A stretch of DNA of 64,000 nt from Siderastrea radians. Taxonomy: Eukaryota; Cnidaria; Anthozoa; Scleractinia; Rhizangiidae. Location: NCBI GenBank assembly GCA_964017195.1, contig OZ024898.1:4105482-4169481 (forward strand), given 5' to 3'. Positions within the stretch are counted from its first letter, which is position 1. The number at the start of each line of letters is the position of its first letter. Under the pieces are notes generated by a model, which was not told where the DNA came from, did no database searches, and worked only from the letters and a program-made list of their open reading frames with translations. Positions 45,460 through 57,370 of this stretch are shown in pieces. A program made the translations under genes and the position numbers.

Positions 45460-47447
45460 CCACCAGTTTCACTACTACGTGACTTTTCTTTTCAAAACAC
45501 CTCTGAACACTTTGCAATACGCTTCCGTCAATCATACCTTGTATGGGAAGTGTGTGATGTTACCGCAATTGAATTGAGCGAAGGAATAAGGATGGCGCCG
45601 AATTATCCCGTAAATTTGCGCTGGCGAGTGATATATTGACTAGTAAGAAGCTTTAGAGTCGTTGATGTTGCAAGAATACTTCACGTTTGGCAGATATTTG
45701 TAAAGAAATTTCGACATTTCTTCAGAATTACTGAAATACCCGCTCGGTGGATTATCCTGTGCGGCGGATGGTAAGCGTGCGTTTAATCTCGTGAATAAGT
45801 TAAACCGAAGTGTGAAGTAATAATTCTAGCTTTTCTGACCTGAAAATAGCAAACGACATGTTATTCACCACGAGCATAAATCTGGCAGTATCCCGAAGTG
45901 TACGAGGACGAAATTCAGGAGTGGATAAAGTATGCAACTGGAAAACGAATCATGATCGGCGTGCGATTAACCGATTCGTGAAGAAAATGGATTTGACAAG
46001 AAGAAAGGTACGTATGACTTGTTGCATTTTTTTGGAAGGAACACTGCTAATTCTAATCACCTATCACCTCCGGAATGAATTGAAAAAACAAAATAACGTA
46101 TAAGCTTATAATGCGCTTGTAACGTTTGTTGTTCTACGTTTCGAGAATGTAAACATATATAAACCCTGTGACATGATATGGAAATTGTTATTTCTACAAG
46201 CGGGAACAGGGAATCGAGGAAAATATTTAAGCTTACTTTCAAGTTTAGGGTTTACCTCGGTGTAAGAACCTGACAAGATTTTCTTTGTTTGTTAGCTTTT
46301 GTTTTGCTGTACGGTATTGTTTAAAATGTTTTTGTTTCCTTTGTTTTACGTCATCCGTGAGTTTCACAGGTTCTTACACCGAGGTAAAGCCCAAGTTTAC
46401 TTCTTCGTTTTAACTCTTTAACTCAAGACAATTGCCAAAGAACGTGATGAGGGAAACAGGACGATGTATTGTCATAGGATCGCTGAATTTCACCGAGAAC
46501 AGTTGCTATTTATAGATGAGTGTGAGAAGTTCTGATTCATCTATAAATAGCAACTGTTCTGGGTGAAATTTAGCGATGACCTACGACGATACATCGCCCT
46601 GTTTCGCTTATCACGTTCTTTGGTAATCACAGTGAACTATAATGAAGAAGTAAACAGGAAACTGTGCTTAAATATTTTCCTTGATATTTCCCCGTTCCCG
46701 CTTTTATAAATAACGATTTTTCAAATTTTTCTTGCTATCATGTCCGACAGCGTTAACATTCACGTAGAACAATAAACGTTATAAAGCGCTTATGCTTTGT
46801 TTTTCATTCCATTCCTCGGGTGATAGGTGACTAGAATTAGCAGTGTTTCTTGCAAAAACAATCCAACAAGTCATACGTACGTTTCTTCAGCTTTCTTCTT
46901 GTCAAACCCATTTCTTCACGAATCGGTTGATCGCACGCCGATCATGATTCGTTTTCCCGTTGCATACTCTATCCACTCCTGAATTTCGTCCTCGTACACT
47001 TCGAGATTTTGCCAGATTATACTCGTGGTGAATCAGGTGAATAACATGTCGTGTGCTATTTTCAGGTCAGAAAAGCTAGAATTTTTACTTCACACTTCAG
47101 TTTAGCTTATTCACGAGATTAAACGCAAGCTTACCATCCGCCGCATAGGATAATCCACCGAGCGGGTATGTCAGTAATTCTGAAGAAATGTCGAAATTTC
47201 TTTACAAATATCTGCCAAACGTGAAGTATTCTTGCAACATCAACGACTCTAAAGCCTCTTACTAGTCAATATAACACTCGCCAGCGCAAATTTATAGGAT
47301 AATTTGGCACCATCTTTATTCCTTCGAGCTCAATTCAATTGCGGTAACATCACACACTTCCCATATAAGGTATGATTGACGGAAGCGTATTGCAAAGTGC
47401 TCAGAAGCGTTTTGAAAAGAAAAGTCGCGTAGTAGTGAAAATGGTGG
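45460..47447. mobile_element. Foldback element, 1988 bp, TA TSD
   Basis: It begins CCACCAGTTTCACTACTACG and ends with the inverse. Arms of about 775 bp (45460-46236 and 46673-47447) pair along nearly their whole length. TA flanks both sides, and the copy I sequence TTGTTAAAG (19018-19024) is the empty site. The centre has two further hairpins: ACCTCGGTGTAAGAACCTG at 46252 with its inverse at 46366, and 46394-46519 with 46535-46656. Short ORFs in the arms are mirrored and not genes. Confidence 0.9.
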
Positions 47448-48040
47448 TAAAGTTATGTAGCAATGCTGGCTAATACATATTTTTAACATTCCAAGCTTTC
47501 TCTAATTATCGTGAACTACTTTCCTTAAGACATTGGGAGTCCCGTAGCATTACCAGGCTAACGTTTTGCTGGTTCATAAACTGATACGGAAATTAATGAC
47601 AAATGTACGCCACACAAACAGAGAATGGTAAGCGTGTGGTGCGGACAACAGCAGTTTGGTAAAACTGTAGTCAGTCCAGTTGAAAGTTGTCAATAATCCA
47701 AAGCTCGATCTGACCAAGAAGTACTAGGCCAGATTTTATTGTTTCAGGCAAGTGTCGTTTGATTTTTTCACCATCTCAGAACAAAATGAAACTCTGCTCG
47801 TCTCACCACAATTGAAGAAGTATTACAATTAAAAAAACAACAGCAATAACAACAAAACTATTACAGTCAAGGTAACTTCAAATCAAATTTTTAAGTCGCA
47901 AACAATCCCGCAACGATCTGTGTGTATTTTACATATTCCATACGTGATCATTTTATCAATTTCTACTTCGGTTCAAGTGTCCTCTTGATGTCAAAAAATA
48001 TCGCTATCACTTCGTCATGATTGTTATATTAGACTCTAAA

Positions 48041-48282
48041 GGCTGGCTTTCATATGATCACTACGATCGCTACAAACGCTGCGATCGCTAAAAGAGACGT
48101 TCAGCAATCGTTACGATTATGTGGAAACCACATTTTAGCGATTGTAATTAACGATCACAGCCATCATTTTGAAAGCGCTAGCAGCCTATATGAAAACTGC
48201 TCAGCGGTCAAAGTCGCAACGAGGGCTTAACTTTTGTGGTAGCAATCGTAGCGATCGTAGCGATCATATGGAAACCAGCCAT
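48041..48282. mobile_element. MITE 1, copy in unit 4
   Basis: GGCTGGCTTTCATATGATCA to CATATGGAAACCAGCC; orthologue of 19621-19842. Confidence 0.75.
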
Positions 48283-48301
48283 AAAAAGGCCTCTTCATGT
48301 T

Positions 48302-48653
48302 TCAGCCTTGGCCAAACGGAGTCGCAAGTGAACGCAAGTTAGGGTGGCCAAACGGACTCGCAAGTAGACGCAAGTTCAGCGCAAGTAGCAAGAAAGCCAT
48401 TTCAGTGCAGCCTTGCACGTGCGCCCGTACAAAGGAAAACAATACTGAGTCTACCCCGACTCACCGGCTTGTGTTGGGTGGCCAAACGGTGAAAAACTTG
48501 CGTTCACCTGCATGCAAATTGAAGCTTGATCAACGTGAACGAAAGTTATTGCAAGCCATCGCAAGTATACGCAAGTCATGGCCAAACGGAGTCGCAAGTT
48601 AATGCAATTAAGCTTTCAACTTGCGATAACTTGCGACTCCATTTCGACCAGGG
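48302..48653. mobile_element. MITE 2, copy in unit 4
   Basis: GCCTTGGCCAAACGGAGTCG to TTCGACCAGGGCT; orthologue of 19856-20216. Confidence 0.75.
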
Positions 48654-48880
48654 CTTTACACTGAGTGGGCTGGGCTGAAAAGCGAAATAACTTTTCACTG
48701 AATCCGCAAACTTAGCACTATAATGTCTTATTTCAACAATTTTCATTGTTCCTTAGACTACAATATATACTAGCCAGCCTGGTGGCAATCATTTCAAGAG
48801 TACCAATCTGAGAGCGAATTGACGAATTGAGAGCGAAGCAGGAGAGGTAACTCGTTTTAAAAAAGATTTGATAATGTACA

Positions 48881-50212
48881 TTATTAAAAAGTGGACTAGG
48901 TATATTGGATTTCTAGCATTTTGATTGGCTGAACGGAGCTAGGCTATCAGCTCATATACCTGCTGCGACCAAATATGGTCAATGAACACTCAACAACAAA
49001 GTGAGCTGAAAGTTTTTCCTCGCGAGCAACCCGGCGAGAAAAATGGACGAGAAAAATCACTTAGCAGCGAATTTATATCAAGCAGAAATTCTAACAACGT
49101 CACCAACAAGCATCACCATCAGCGTCGTCAGTTGTTTGAAGAAACTGTGAAGAAATAGAAATTTAAGCATTAAGCGTTGTGTTTACAATTAATTTCTTTC
49201 AACGATCGTCACGTCGATCATTGAAATTGAACAAACGGTAGGTTTTATCAGGAAGGCGTTCCACCTCAAAATATCAAGACAAGACATAAAATAAAACACA
49301 GTGAAATGGGGCGGGAGCATTTAATAAAAACTATCACACATTCATGGCGTGTCGGTGCGAAAATCATGAAGCGGTCTAAACAAGTGCTAAAAAAAGTACA
49401 GCTGCAAACTACCAAGAAGGAAGGAAAGGCGAGATTTTTTCGGCTTTAACACGCAAAATTGACACTGGTTTACCTGCACTCGTTGTAGCTCTGTGTGCCA
49501 ACAGGTCCAAATGCTCAGATAGAAATCGGATGCCATGTAAACGGAGTTGACTCGCTTTTCCAGTTGTTTGAATGTTGTTTTTCCCATTCCGTCCGCAACC
49601 TCTAAACCTAGAACAACTGCATTTTGCGCTTTGCGTTTAAGAAATTATGATGGTGAATTCCAATGTTCTTCGCTACAGTAATCTTGCTTCTGAGCTGCAT
49701 AGAAATTACCTCAAGTTCAGATTAGTTCTGTCTTCAGTTCGATCAAACACGAACATGCATAATGATGGCTCCGTTGTGCGAACAGATTACAAACTTGTTC
49801 AGTTTCAACGTCAGCAGCTAATATGGTGAAATTGTACAGCTTCAATCCGCTTTGTATGATGTTTTAGGAAAAATCAAACATATACCATATTTCAGAGCCA
49901 ATAATTAAAAGATTTTTATCCAAAACTTGGCGGGCTACTTTGTTCACTTTCGAGCAGTTTTCATTGATTCCTTCAGCTTTGTAATGAAACGCTGCAACAC
50001 TTCGCAAGGTTTTGGCGCCTTTTTCGTTCAGTCATGTGATTGGTTCTTGTTCCGTTTAAATTTCTTTCCTCGTTTTTCCCGGATCATTCTTGATTTTTTT
50101 TTTAAATAGTGGGCTTGCTGGATATCAAATGATTATAACCAACTCGGCGCTACGCGCCTCGTTGGTTATCTATCATTCGATAACCAGCGTGCCCCCGTAG
50201 AATAATTGTTAA
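48881..50212. mobile_element. Insertion in unit 4 ending in hairpin H4
   Basis: Unit 2 reads GATAATGTACAATATTC without a break; here about 1.33 kb lies between GTACA and AATATTC. No clear TIR or target duplication was found. It starts with TTTTGATTGGCTGAAC-type sequence and ends just after hairpin H4. No conserved ORF. The class is unknown; a Helitron-like or hairpin-ended element is possible. Confidence 0.6.
50111..50194. repeat. Hairpin H4, about 32-bp arms, GC core
   Basis: The arms GGGCTTGCTGG...AATGATTATAACCAA pair with TTGGTTATCTATCATT...CCAGCGTGCCC. The core is CTCGGCGCTACGCGCCTCG (50143-50161). Confidence 0.9.
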
Positions 50213-50587
50213 ATATTCTTAAGCTTTTTTTTGTTTGTTTATTTCACGGGTTAAAAAGCTCAAGCAATTCAACTATCACAGTCAAAGCAATTTAAAATTA
50301 ACTTTTAAAGGTCAAATAAACCAAAATTTCGACATTTTTTTCTTTCAATCCAATTTACTTGTTATGTGTTGATTTGGTATCAAATAAACATATTCTGAAG
50401 TTTCAAGTCAATTGGACTTAGGATCGCAGAGATAATGGCACGTGAAAAGTGCTACTTTTTGGCCTTCATAATCGTAGAGCGGTCGGGAAAGTTGTCGGTA
50501 AATTGTCGGAAATAACACTAGTGACGTCACTGTTGGCGAGCTGGAAAATTGCGGGGATTCGAAGTGTGAGGACTTGAGCGGAAAATC

Positions 50588-50743
50588 ATGGTGTTTTGTG
50601 CTGCTATGAGAGTAAAGTAAGTAATTTTAAGTTTCCAGAAGATCCAGAACTGCCTCAAGAATGGCTCAAAGAATGAAAGGAGGATCGTTTCAACCCACAA
50701 AACACTGATTCACGTGTCTGTGCAGACCAGTTACACCACAGGT
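50588..50743 (+). pseudogene. Decayed THAP-type zinc finger
   Basis: MVFCAAM opens at 50588, followed by a stop or frameshift. The next frame reads KFPEDPELPQEWLKE, stop, KEDRFNPQNTDSRVCADQLHH. This is the THAP pattern FPxDPxxxxxW, FNPxxxSRVC and then the CxxH-type end. The final histidine position is altered (DQLHH). Broken by an in-frame stop and a shift. Confidence 0.7.
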
Positions 50744-51354
50744 AACCAAAGCGATTCGATCGAAAATAATCGGCGGTTTTCCAAGGACAATACCTAAAAA
50801 TCGAAATAAAGTTTGAAGAACCTTACCTGTTATGTGTTTGCTGTGTTTTTGCCGGTTTTCCGAGCTTGTGGAGGTTGTTTTGAGCGGTAAGTTACAGCGG
50901 TATAAACCATCCATGTCCGCCCAAGAACGGAGCAACTTCACACGGGAATTCCAATTGCGTGTTCAGCATTTGCACAACGTAGAAATTTAGAGGTAAGAAT
51001 TTTGCATTTTGTTCAATATATCTATGACTAGCTTGTATCTTCTGATGGTTGTTAACTCTTTCAGTTAGTTTACTTGAGAATTATAAGTCATAGCAGTTAC
51101 TAAGCATTAACAATAACCTCGGGTGTTTGGCGCATAAATTAGGCTTCAATAATTATAAACAAACGTAAATTTCGAGCTCTGAATGTAATATTTTTCACGC
51201 ACTAAAATATTTCAGTTTTATCGCTTTCACACAGCGGCTACAGGCCCTTCTTAAGCCTCTCACAAGCCAACACTCAAGACAAACAACAACATAAACCCAG
51301 ATTTATTAACTGGCCTAGTTTCTAAGTGTTGTGGCTTGTCACTGGCAAGCAGGT

Positions 51355-51996
51355 CCCCGGGAGGGGTACTCCGGATTTCAAGCGACGGTGATAATCGAAG
51401 GATTTTTTTTTGGGGGGGGGGGGGTTGAAATTTTCCATTCCGGGATGTTTTTGGGCAGGAAAATTTGGCAAGTATTTTTTTGGGTGGCTTGATTTAAGTA
51501 GAGATTTTTGGGGTATTCAAAACAATCTGAAGAACTGTGGTAGTGCCTGTGTATCCTGGCCGCGTAGTTCTGCGAATATTAAGTACTGACAACCAAACTT
51601 GTTTTGGGGTTGTTTTAATTATATTTAACGATGGTGTCACATTACATTGCATCCGTTTCATAAAACCGGTTATACAATAGTCCGCAAAGTGTCCCGGGTG
51701 TATTTCACAAGGCTTCAATTCATTCAACTGATTTCTCATCCATCGTGTTTATCACCCGGCTTTATCCTCACTGGAATTCCCTTTTGCTGTAGTGAATTCT
51801 TGATATCTTTTGCTTGTGACTTGTGGCTTAATCCTTTCTGGAAATTTTTGAGGCTCGAAAATTCGGCACGGGATTTTGTGATTTTTGGTCCAGGGATTTT
51901 TTGGTTTCTTTGGAGGCCCTAGGGGTTTTTTGGGGTTTTGATTTTTGCCCCCATTCGATCATCCCCGTCACTTGAAATCCGGAGTACCCCCCTGGG
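51355..51996. mobile_element. hAT-like MITE, 642 bp, 8-bp TSD
   Basis: AAGCAGGT is duplicated (51347-51354, 51997-52004). The ends share GGGGTACTCCGGATTTCAAG and its inverse, preceded by CCC/GGG runs. Inside are TTTTTGGG-type repeats in both orientations. The MITE at 13645 has a similar CCCGG start and TSD length. Confidence 0.85.
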
Positions 51997-52004
51997 AAGC
52001 AGGT

Positions 52005-54313
52005 GTTCCAGGCTGTTCCATGTTCATGATTTTAAGGGGAGGCAGAAATGACATCATATCAAGACAAACATGCCCCTCTCAAGTTTATGACAGGTGTATC
52101 ACTTAATACAATTATGGGTCCACCCTTCGTACAGCTGCTATCTAAGTACTTTCAGGAGGGGGAAATGGTTGACCCATAAAAACTGAAGGAATTGATTGTT
52201 GTTTGAAACAAAAAAAACTTCTTTTGTGGGTGTCGCATATGTTCCTTGTCACTCCAAGAAGTACTAATACCTCTTGAAAAGTTGTCCCTGCCAGCATGAA
52301 TTTCTGACATTATATAGTACCTTAAAACCCTAGAAAGTATCAAAACACGCTGACAATGGTCATTTTTAATTCAAACACCCGAAGTGGTACCAAAGCATGA
52401 ATTATATTTACGGTGACCCCTTCACTACACTATGGGAGCCCCTCCCCTCTCACCTCCTAGGTTAAGTACCACTCTGTAGTAATTGAAGAAAATACAAAGT
52501 TGAGATACATTTCAAAGAGTAGTACAAGTGTCAACCAAACATGATGTTAATATTATCTAGCAAGACTGCCAAGCTGTTAATGGACATATTCAAAGCCCTT
52601 TCAGTTTCAACTTTTACTTGGGAAGCTCTCTCTAATTTTTAAAACCAGACAAGATGAAATGGCTATTGGGATTTGTCGTCCCAGCTTCATACGTATCCAG
52701 TAAGTGTATTGCCTATAAGCAACATTACTCTATACATGTTCTGAGAATGAAAGAGGAAACAACAGACTCATAAGAAAGATACACAGTGAGTAAAAGGTAA
52801 CTCAGCATGTAAAGGGATTAAATAAATATGTCAACTACAAAAATAAATCTATTTTAAATAAATAAACAGGTCAGCTAACCAGTAACAACAGTAGAAGAAC
52901 AACATTAACTCGACTTCACAGTCTTAGAAATAATGACATCACATTTGATTTGTTTAAGCTAAAATTTGAGAGTTTGTTTTTGCTTTCAACTAACAATTTT
53001 ATTACTTATATGTTGTACTGGTAGTACAACTGATTGTAAACCCAATACTTGTTAAACCATATACATCAAAGGGGTCATAAAGTGCACAAGGTTGCTAAGA
53101 ACATAACAAGGTATACTGTTTATGTAATCATGTTCATTCATGTAATAAGGGTTTTTGTAATTGTCATTTAATTATTGTTCCTTGATCTTTTACTACTTTC
53201 ACGTCACCTTTTGTCAAATATCTTAGTATTTAGCACACAACCTCATGAGCATTGCAACATCTCATCATGTATTAATGAAGGATGTTTTCTCATGAACACA
53301 ATTTATAGGTGATTCATTTTCGGACCAAAATATGTAATTTTCCCTCCCCACTGGTCCCCTGGTTCCTCCCCTGCTCCCAGAGGTTTTTCTTTCTCTTTTC
53401 CCAAACAAAATTCAACACAAAGCAGCTCTCAGTGTGCCCACTGTCAGACCAAACATGTCATTTTCCTTACCCATCTTGAGAACCAGATGTGTAATTTTTC
53501 CCACCCATTTTCAGAACTGACAAAACATAACTGTCACCCCCAAATCAATTACCATTTTCAGACCTGACTTTTAAGTCAACAACCATTTTCAGACCAAACA
53601 GGCTTTAAAACCATACTCATCTATACATGGAGTTTGTTCTCTGCCCCCCACACCCCCCCCCCCCAACAAAAAGAGCCCAAAGCAAAAATACGTTTAAATA
53701 TGTACGTACTCCGGCCTTCATTTTCAAAATACTGATTATAATCTGTCTCAATGACAGCTGGATTTAAAAAATTTTCTTCATCTGTCTCTAGGACATAGCA
53801 GGTGGTATCTTATCACGGGATTTGGGAATTGCACGACAGCAGAACACTTTCTCGCCCAGCTGGCATTAGTACACAGTTGCCAAAATTTAAATGCACCTAA
53901 ATTTTGAGCCTAAGATTGTATACATGCAAAACAACAAACAAACACAGTCACTAGTAACACTTTGTGATGTAGACAGATACATTCAACAAGAACTGTAACC
54001 TGTTTTCGGCTATGTTAAAAATTTGAGCTGGATTTCCTGCCGCTGTTGCCGCGAGGATGAAAACCGTACTCACACAGCAACCATAATGGATACATGTATA
54101 AGAAGCTTTGCTTTACTCTAGTCAGTCTAGTCAGTAAGGCATAACAACAAACATCGATCATGATAAGTGTACAAAAGGGCTGCAAAGAACAACAAAAATG
54201 CCTCAGATAAAGTGGTAACGCATTTATTAACAATTATACGGCGAACTTTTACAGTGTAATGAATAAATAAGCTTAAACGCTCACCATTAAACTTTACCAA
54301 TTCCGTCGTTTAC
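52005..54313. other. Interior of the Kolobok-like element, no gene seen
   Basis: No ORF over about 70 codons shows a domain. 53440-53610 has three degenerate tandem pieces with CATTTTCAGACC(A/T)AA-type words. A poly-C tract lies at 53645-53663. The transposase is absent or unreadable. Confidence 0.45.
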
Positions 54314-54433
54314 CTTGGAAGCCATTGCTGTCGGTCGAATATCATCTGAGATTTTGCAGTCCGATTCTGTGGTAATTAGCTCAAACTGGTATGGCTCTAC
54401 GTTAAATGCCACAGGTTTGAGCTCCTCGGCCAT
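54314..54433 (-). CDS. First exon with NVEPYQFE motif inside the Kolobok-like element
   Basis: On the minus strand, 40 codons run from MAEELKPVAFNVEPYQFE through TTESDCKISDDIRPTAMASK to a GTAAAC donor (phase 0). The VEPYQFEP-like motif with a following acidic/Ser stretch is the usual start of invertebrate proteins that carry the P2X7-tail-like 'ballast' zinc-binding domain. That assignment comes from memory of the family and is not proven here, since no Cys-rich exon was found downstream. It lies about 330 bp inside the right terminus and points inward. Confidence 0.45.
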
Positions 54434-54764
54434 TTTCAACGCAAAGAAAACGGGTGAAAACAGAGAATTTTCGAAAAAATTACAACAATACTCTTCAATA
54501 CCCGCCTTTCGATCTTGAGCTTTCTTTGCTCATCAACAGTGACGTCACAGAATCAGCGGTTGTTTCCATTCCTTCCATTTAAGCGCGCGGTCATTTCAGA
54601 AACGATTTCGTGAAACCTTCGGATATCTTCGTACTTCTGGCTTTATTACTCTCAGGAAGGAAAATTTCGGTCCAGTTTGGCTTTATAATGATTTCTTTTT
54701 GTGTCAAGACGCGTTTAAACGGCTAAAGCGGAATTATCAAAATTTGGGTTTATTTGACCTTTAA

Positions 54765-56593
54765 GGAGGCTGGCAACAGTTTTTTTGGCCTTGGAGTGTA
54801 TCTTTTGAAGTCAAAATTTCGCATAGAAGATAAACTTCGATTTCTTTGATACTACACCACCTTTTCAATAATTGATCAAAGTTTATTTTCTTACTGGTTT
54901 CCTAGCAACAGCTGTCACCATAGCAACGGTAATGGACAACCCCTCATTTTAAATAATGTCGAATATCTCGAAAACTAGTCAGACACTTTATGACGAAACT
55001 TGAACTATTTGAACTACTCAACCTACACAACTTGTATGCGAAATTAGGGAAAAATCTGTAAGAGCGTTTTCACGTAAATCATGATTCATTTTTTACGGGC
55101 TGATTTTGGTCATTCCCGCAATTTTCTCCAATATTTCAAGAAAGATAAAACTTAACACTTTCTTTTTTCAGTTGAAGGACCTTTTATGATATCAAAACAT
55201 TCTTAATGTACATTGAGCTTCCTAGGTGGCTGCGATTTTAAGATATTTATATTTACAAACTGCTAAAATGCAGCACAAATCAGCCAAAAAGTCCGTAATT
55301 TGCATAAATAGAAATATTTCTAAACTGCCCTTAGAGATTTTTCTCCTAAATTGATTGACGTTAGAATAATAATTCTTTTTGATGTTCCAGCAAGTTTTAG
55401 GCTGAATAAACATTTCTGTTATTAGATAAGAAGGCTGGATCTTGGTCAAGTTTCAGCCGTTATTACCTTTCAACGAGCAACAGTTTTATTTCGTTTTTTC
55501 TGGTCTATTTCTCAGTTATTCACGTGCAATGAATATTAATACACGCTGCGCTTGTGTCCTCTCGTGCGTTTATAATTCCTTCTCATAATAAAAAGAATAT
55601 TCGTCTTCTGAGCTTGTTTCTCGTCATTTTTCGGCCCCAGTGTAATGCCATCGTAGGCGTTAACATGTATGCAGTCCGTAATTAAAAAAGCTAAAACGTC
55701 AGTCAGTATTAAAAGAATAATGGCAAAGAGTCTCCAGGAAGAAGCTCAGAAGACGAAAATTTTTTATTATCATGAGAAGGAATTATAAATGCACGAGAGG
55801 ACACAAGCGCAGCGTGATTAAATATTCATTGCACGTGAATAACCGAGAAATAGACCAGGAAAAACAAAATAATACTGTTGTTCGTTGAACATTAATAACG
55901 ACTGAAACCTGACCGAGATTCAGCCTTCTTATCTAATAAACGAAATGTTTATTCAGCCTAAAACGTGCTGGAACAGCAAAAAGAATTATTATTCTAACGT
56001 CAATCAGTTTAGGAGAAAAATCTGTAAGGGCAGTTTAGAAATATTTCTATTTATGCAAATTACGGACTTTTTGGCTGATTTGTCCCGCATTTTAGCAGTT
56101 TGTAAATATAAATATCTTAAAATCACAGCCACCTAGGAAGCTCAATGTACATTAAGAATGTTTTGATATCCTAAAAGATCCTTCAACTGAAAAGAGAAAG
56201 TGTTAAGTTTTATCTTTCTTGAAATATTGGAGAAAATTGCAGGAATGACCAAAATCAGCTCGTAAAAAATGAATCATGATTTACGTGAAAACGCTCTCAC
56301 AGATTTTTCCCTAATTTCGCATACAAGTTGTGTAGGTTGAGTAGTTTAAATAGTTCAAGTTTCGTCATAAAGTGTCTGACTAGTTTTCGAGATATTCGAC
56401 ATTATGTAAAATGAGGGGTTGTCTATTACCGTTGCTATGGTGACAGCTGTTGCTAGGAAACCAGTAAGAAAATAAACTTTGATCATTTATTGAAAAGGTG
56501 GTGTAGTATCAAAGAAATCGAAGTTTATCTTCTATGCGAAATTTTGACTTCAAAAGATACACTCCAAGGCCAAAAAAACTGTTGCGAGCCTCC
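54765..56593. mobile_element. Foldback element, 1829 bp, TTAA TSD
   Basis: The ends are GGAGGCTGGCAACAGTTTTT and inverse GGAGGCTCGCAACAG. Arms of roughly 850 bp pair along the length; the mirrored ORFs 55222-55449 (minus) and 55945-56136 (plus), both starting MFIQPKTCWN, are the same sequence read twice. TTAA lies on both sides (54761-54764, 56594-56597), and the left TTAA is shared with the preceding element. Confidence 0.85.
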
Positions 56594-57370
56594 TTAAGCT
56601 ACAGTCGATAGCCTGGTTGAATGATTCTTTTCATTCGTGATGATGTAGTCAATTCTATGCGGATAAACGTAGTTCTCTTGTTGTCAAAAATGTACTAACA
56701 CAGACTGTATTATCGACAGAGTCGGCTTTCAGACAATTCACTCAAAGCTGAGGAATTTGATAAGTTTACTAATGAATGTAAAATGTCCTTAAGGAGATTT
56801 CAAGTTCTTTATCGAATGAGCCGTCTGTATTTTACTGAACTTATATATGGCTTCTGGGATTAAAGACGTTTGATTGCAGAAAGCAGTCATTTCTAATTTT
56901 ACTCCTTTCTCGACACAAAATCAAAAATTTATTTGTTTTTGAAACAGCACATAAACCATGCTCTTTGGCACGGCACACACCAATATATCGACTGGATATA
57001 GCGCTATTATCCTCATGATCACTCAAGGACCTTGTCGTCTAAAGTTCAGGGTTTCAATTATCAATCAACTGCGGTTGCCCTCCAGATACAGTTTACCCGA
57101 ACTACTGCTTTTGGTCAGTAGCTAAGCTAAACTAACCCGTGCAAAAAAAAAAAAAAGAAAGCAATTTATTACTTGAAAATGTGATGGTTGGGAAGCGAGG
57201 TAGAAATGGACTTACATGCACGAAAAAAGTTTCTCGGTGTGTAATTGTTAATGAGAAAAAAATCCCTAAGGTAGCCGGGTGCTGAGGGCCCATTGGTCCT
57301 TCACTGAAACTTTCACCAGCCTTAAAAAACGATAGCAACAGGTGTTGCTTTGTGACAACGGTAGCTGGCT
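56594..57370 (+). repeat. Block unit 4, last part, and spacer
   Basis: 56594-56940 continues the unit 2 block from 20532 to about 20875. The following 400 bp has an A-run and no recognisable gene. Confidence 0.65.

Larger units (their letters stand above)
47448..48880 (+). repeat. Intergenic block, unit 4, first part
   Basis: Colinear with 19021-20440, including MITE 1 (48041-48282) and MITE 2 (about 48302-48653). The block resumes at 50213 and 56594 after insertions. Confidence 0.8.
50309..54760. mobile_element. TTAA-flanked Kolobok-like element, 4452 bp
   Basis: The ends are AGGTCAAATAAACC and its inverse, with TTAA at 50305-50308 and 54761-54764. Unit 2 (ACTTTTAAGCTAC, 20525-20537) is the empty site. 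A decayed THAP domain reads inward from the left end and a short EPY-containing exon reads inward from the right. TTAA plus THAP is the Kolobok combination (family knowledge). No transposase catalytic domain is visible, and a hAT-like MITE (51355-51996) is nested inside. Confidence 0.75.
39020..57000 (+). repeat. Duplication copy II (units 3 and 4)
   Basis: Colinear with 12880-22735 once insertions are removed: (GTA)n with LINE tail, foldback 45460-47447, insertion 48881-50212, elements 50309-54760 and 54765-56593. Unit 3 holds gene II. Unit 4 shares two MITEs with unit 2. Confidence 0.85.

Noticed and set aside
55222..56136. Pair of similar ORFs starting MFIQPKTCWN
   Set aside because: They are the two arms of the foldback element read on opposite strands, not a gene pair.
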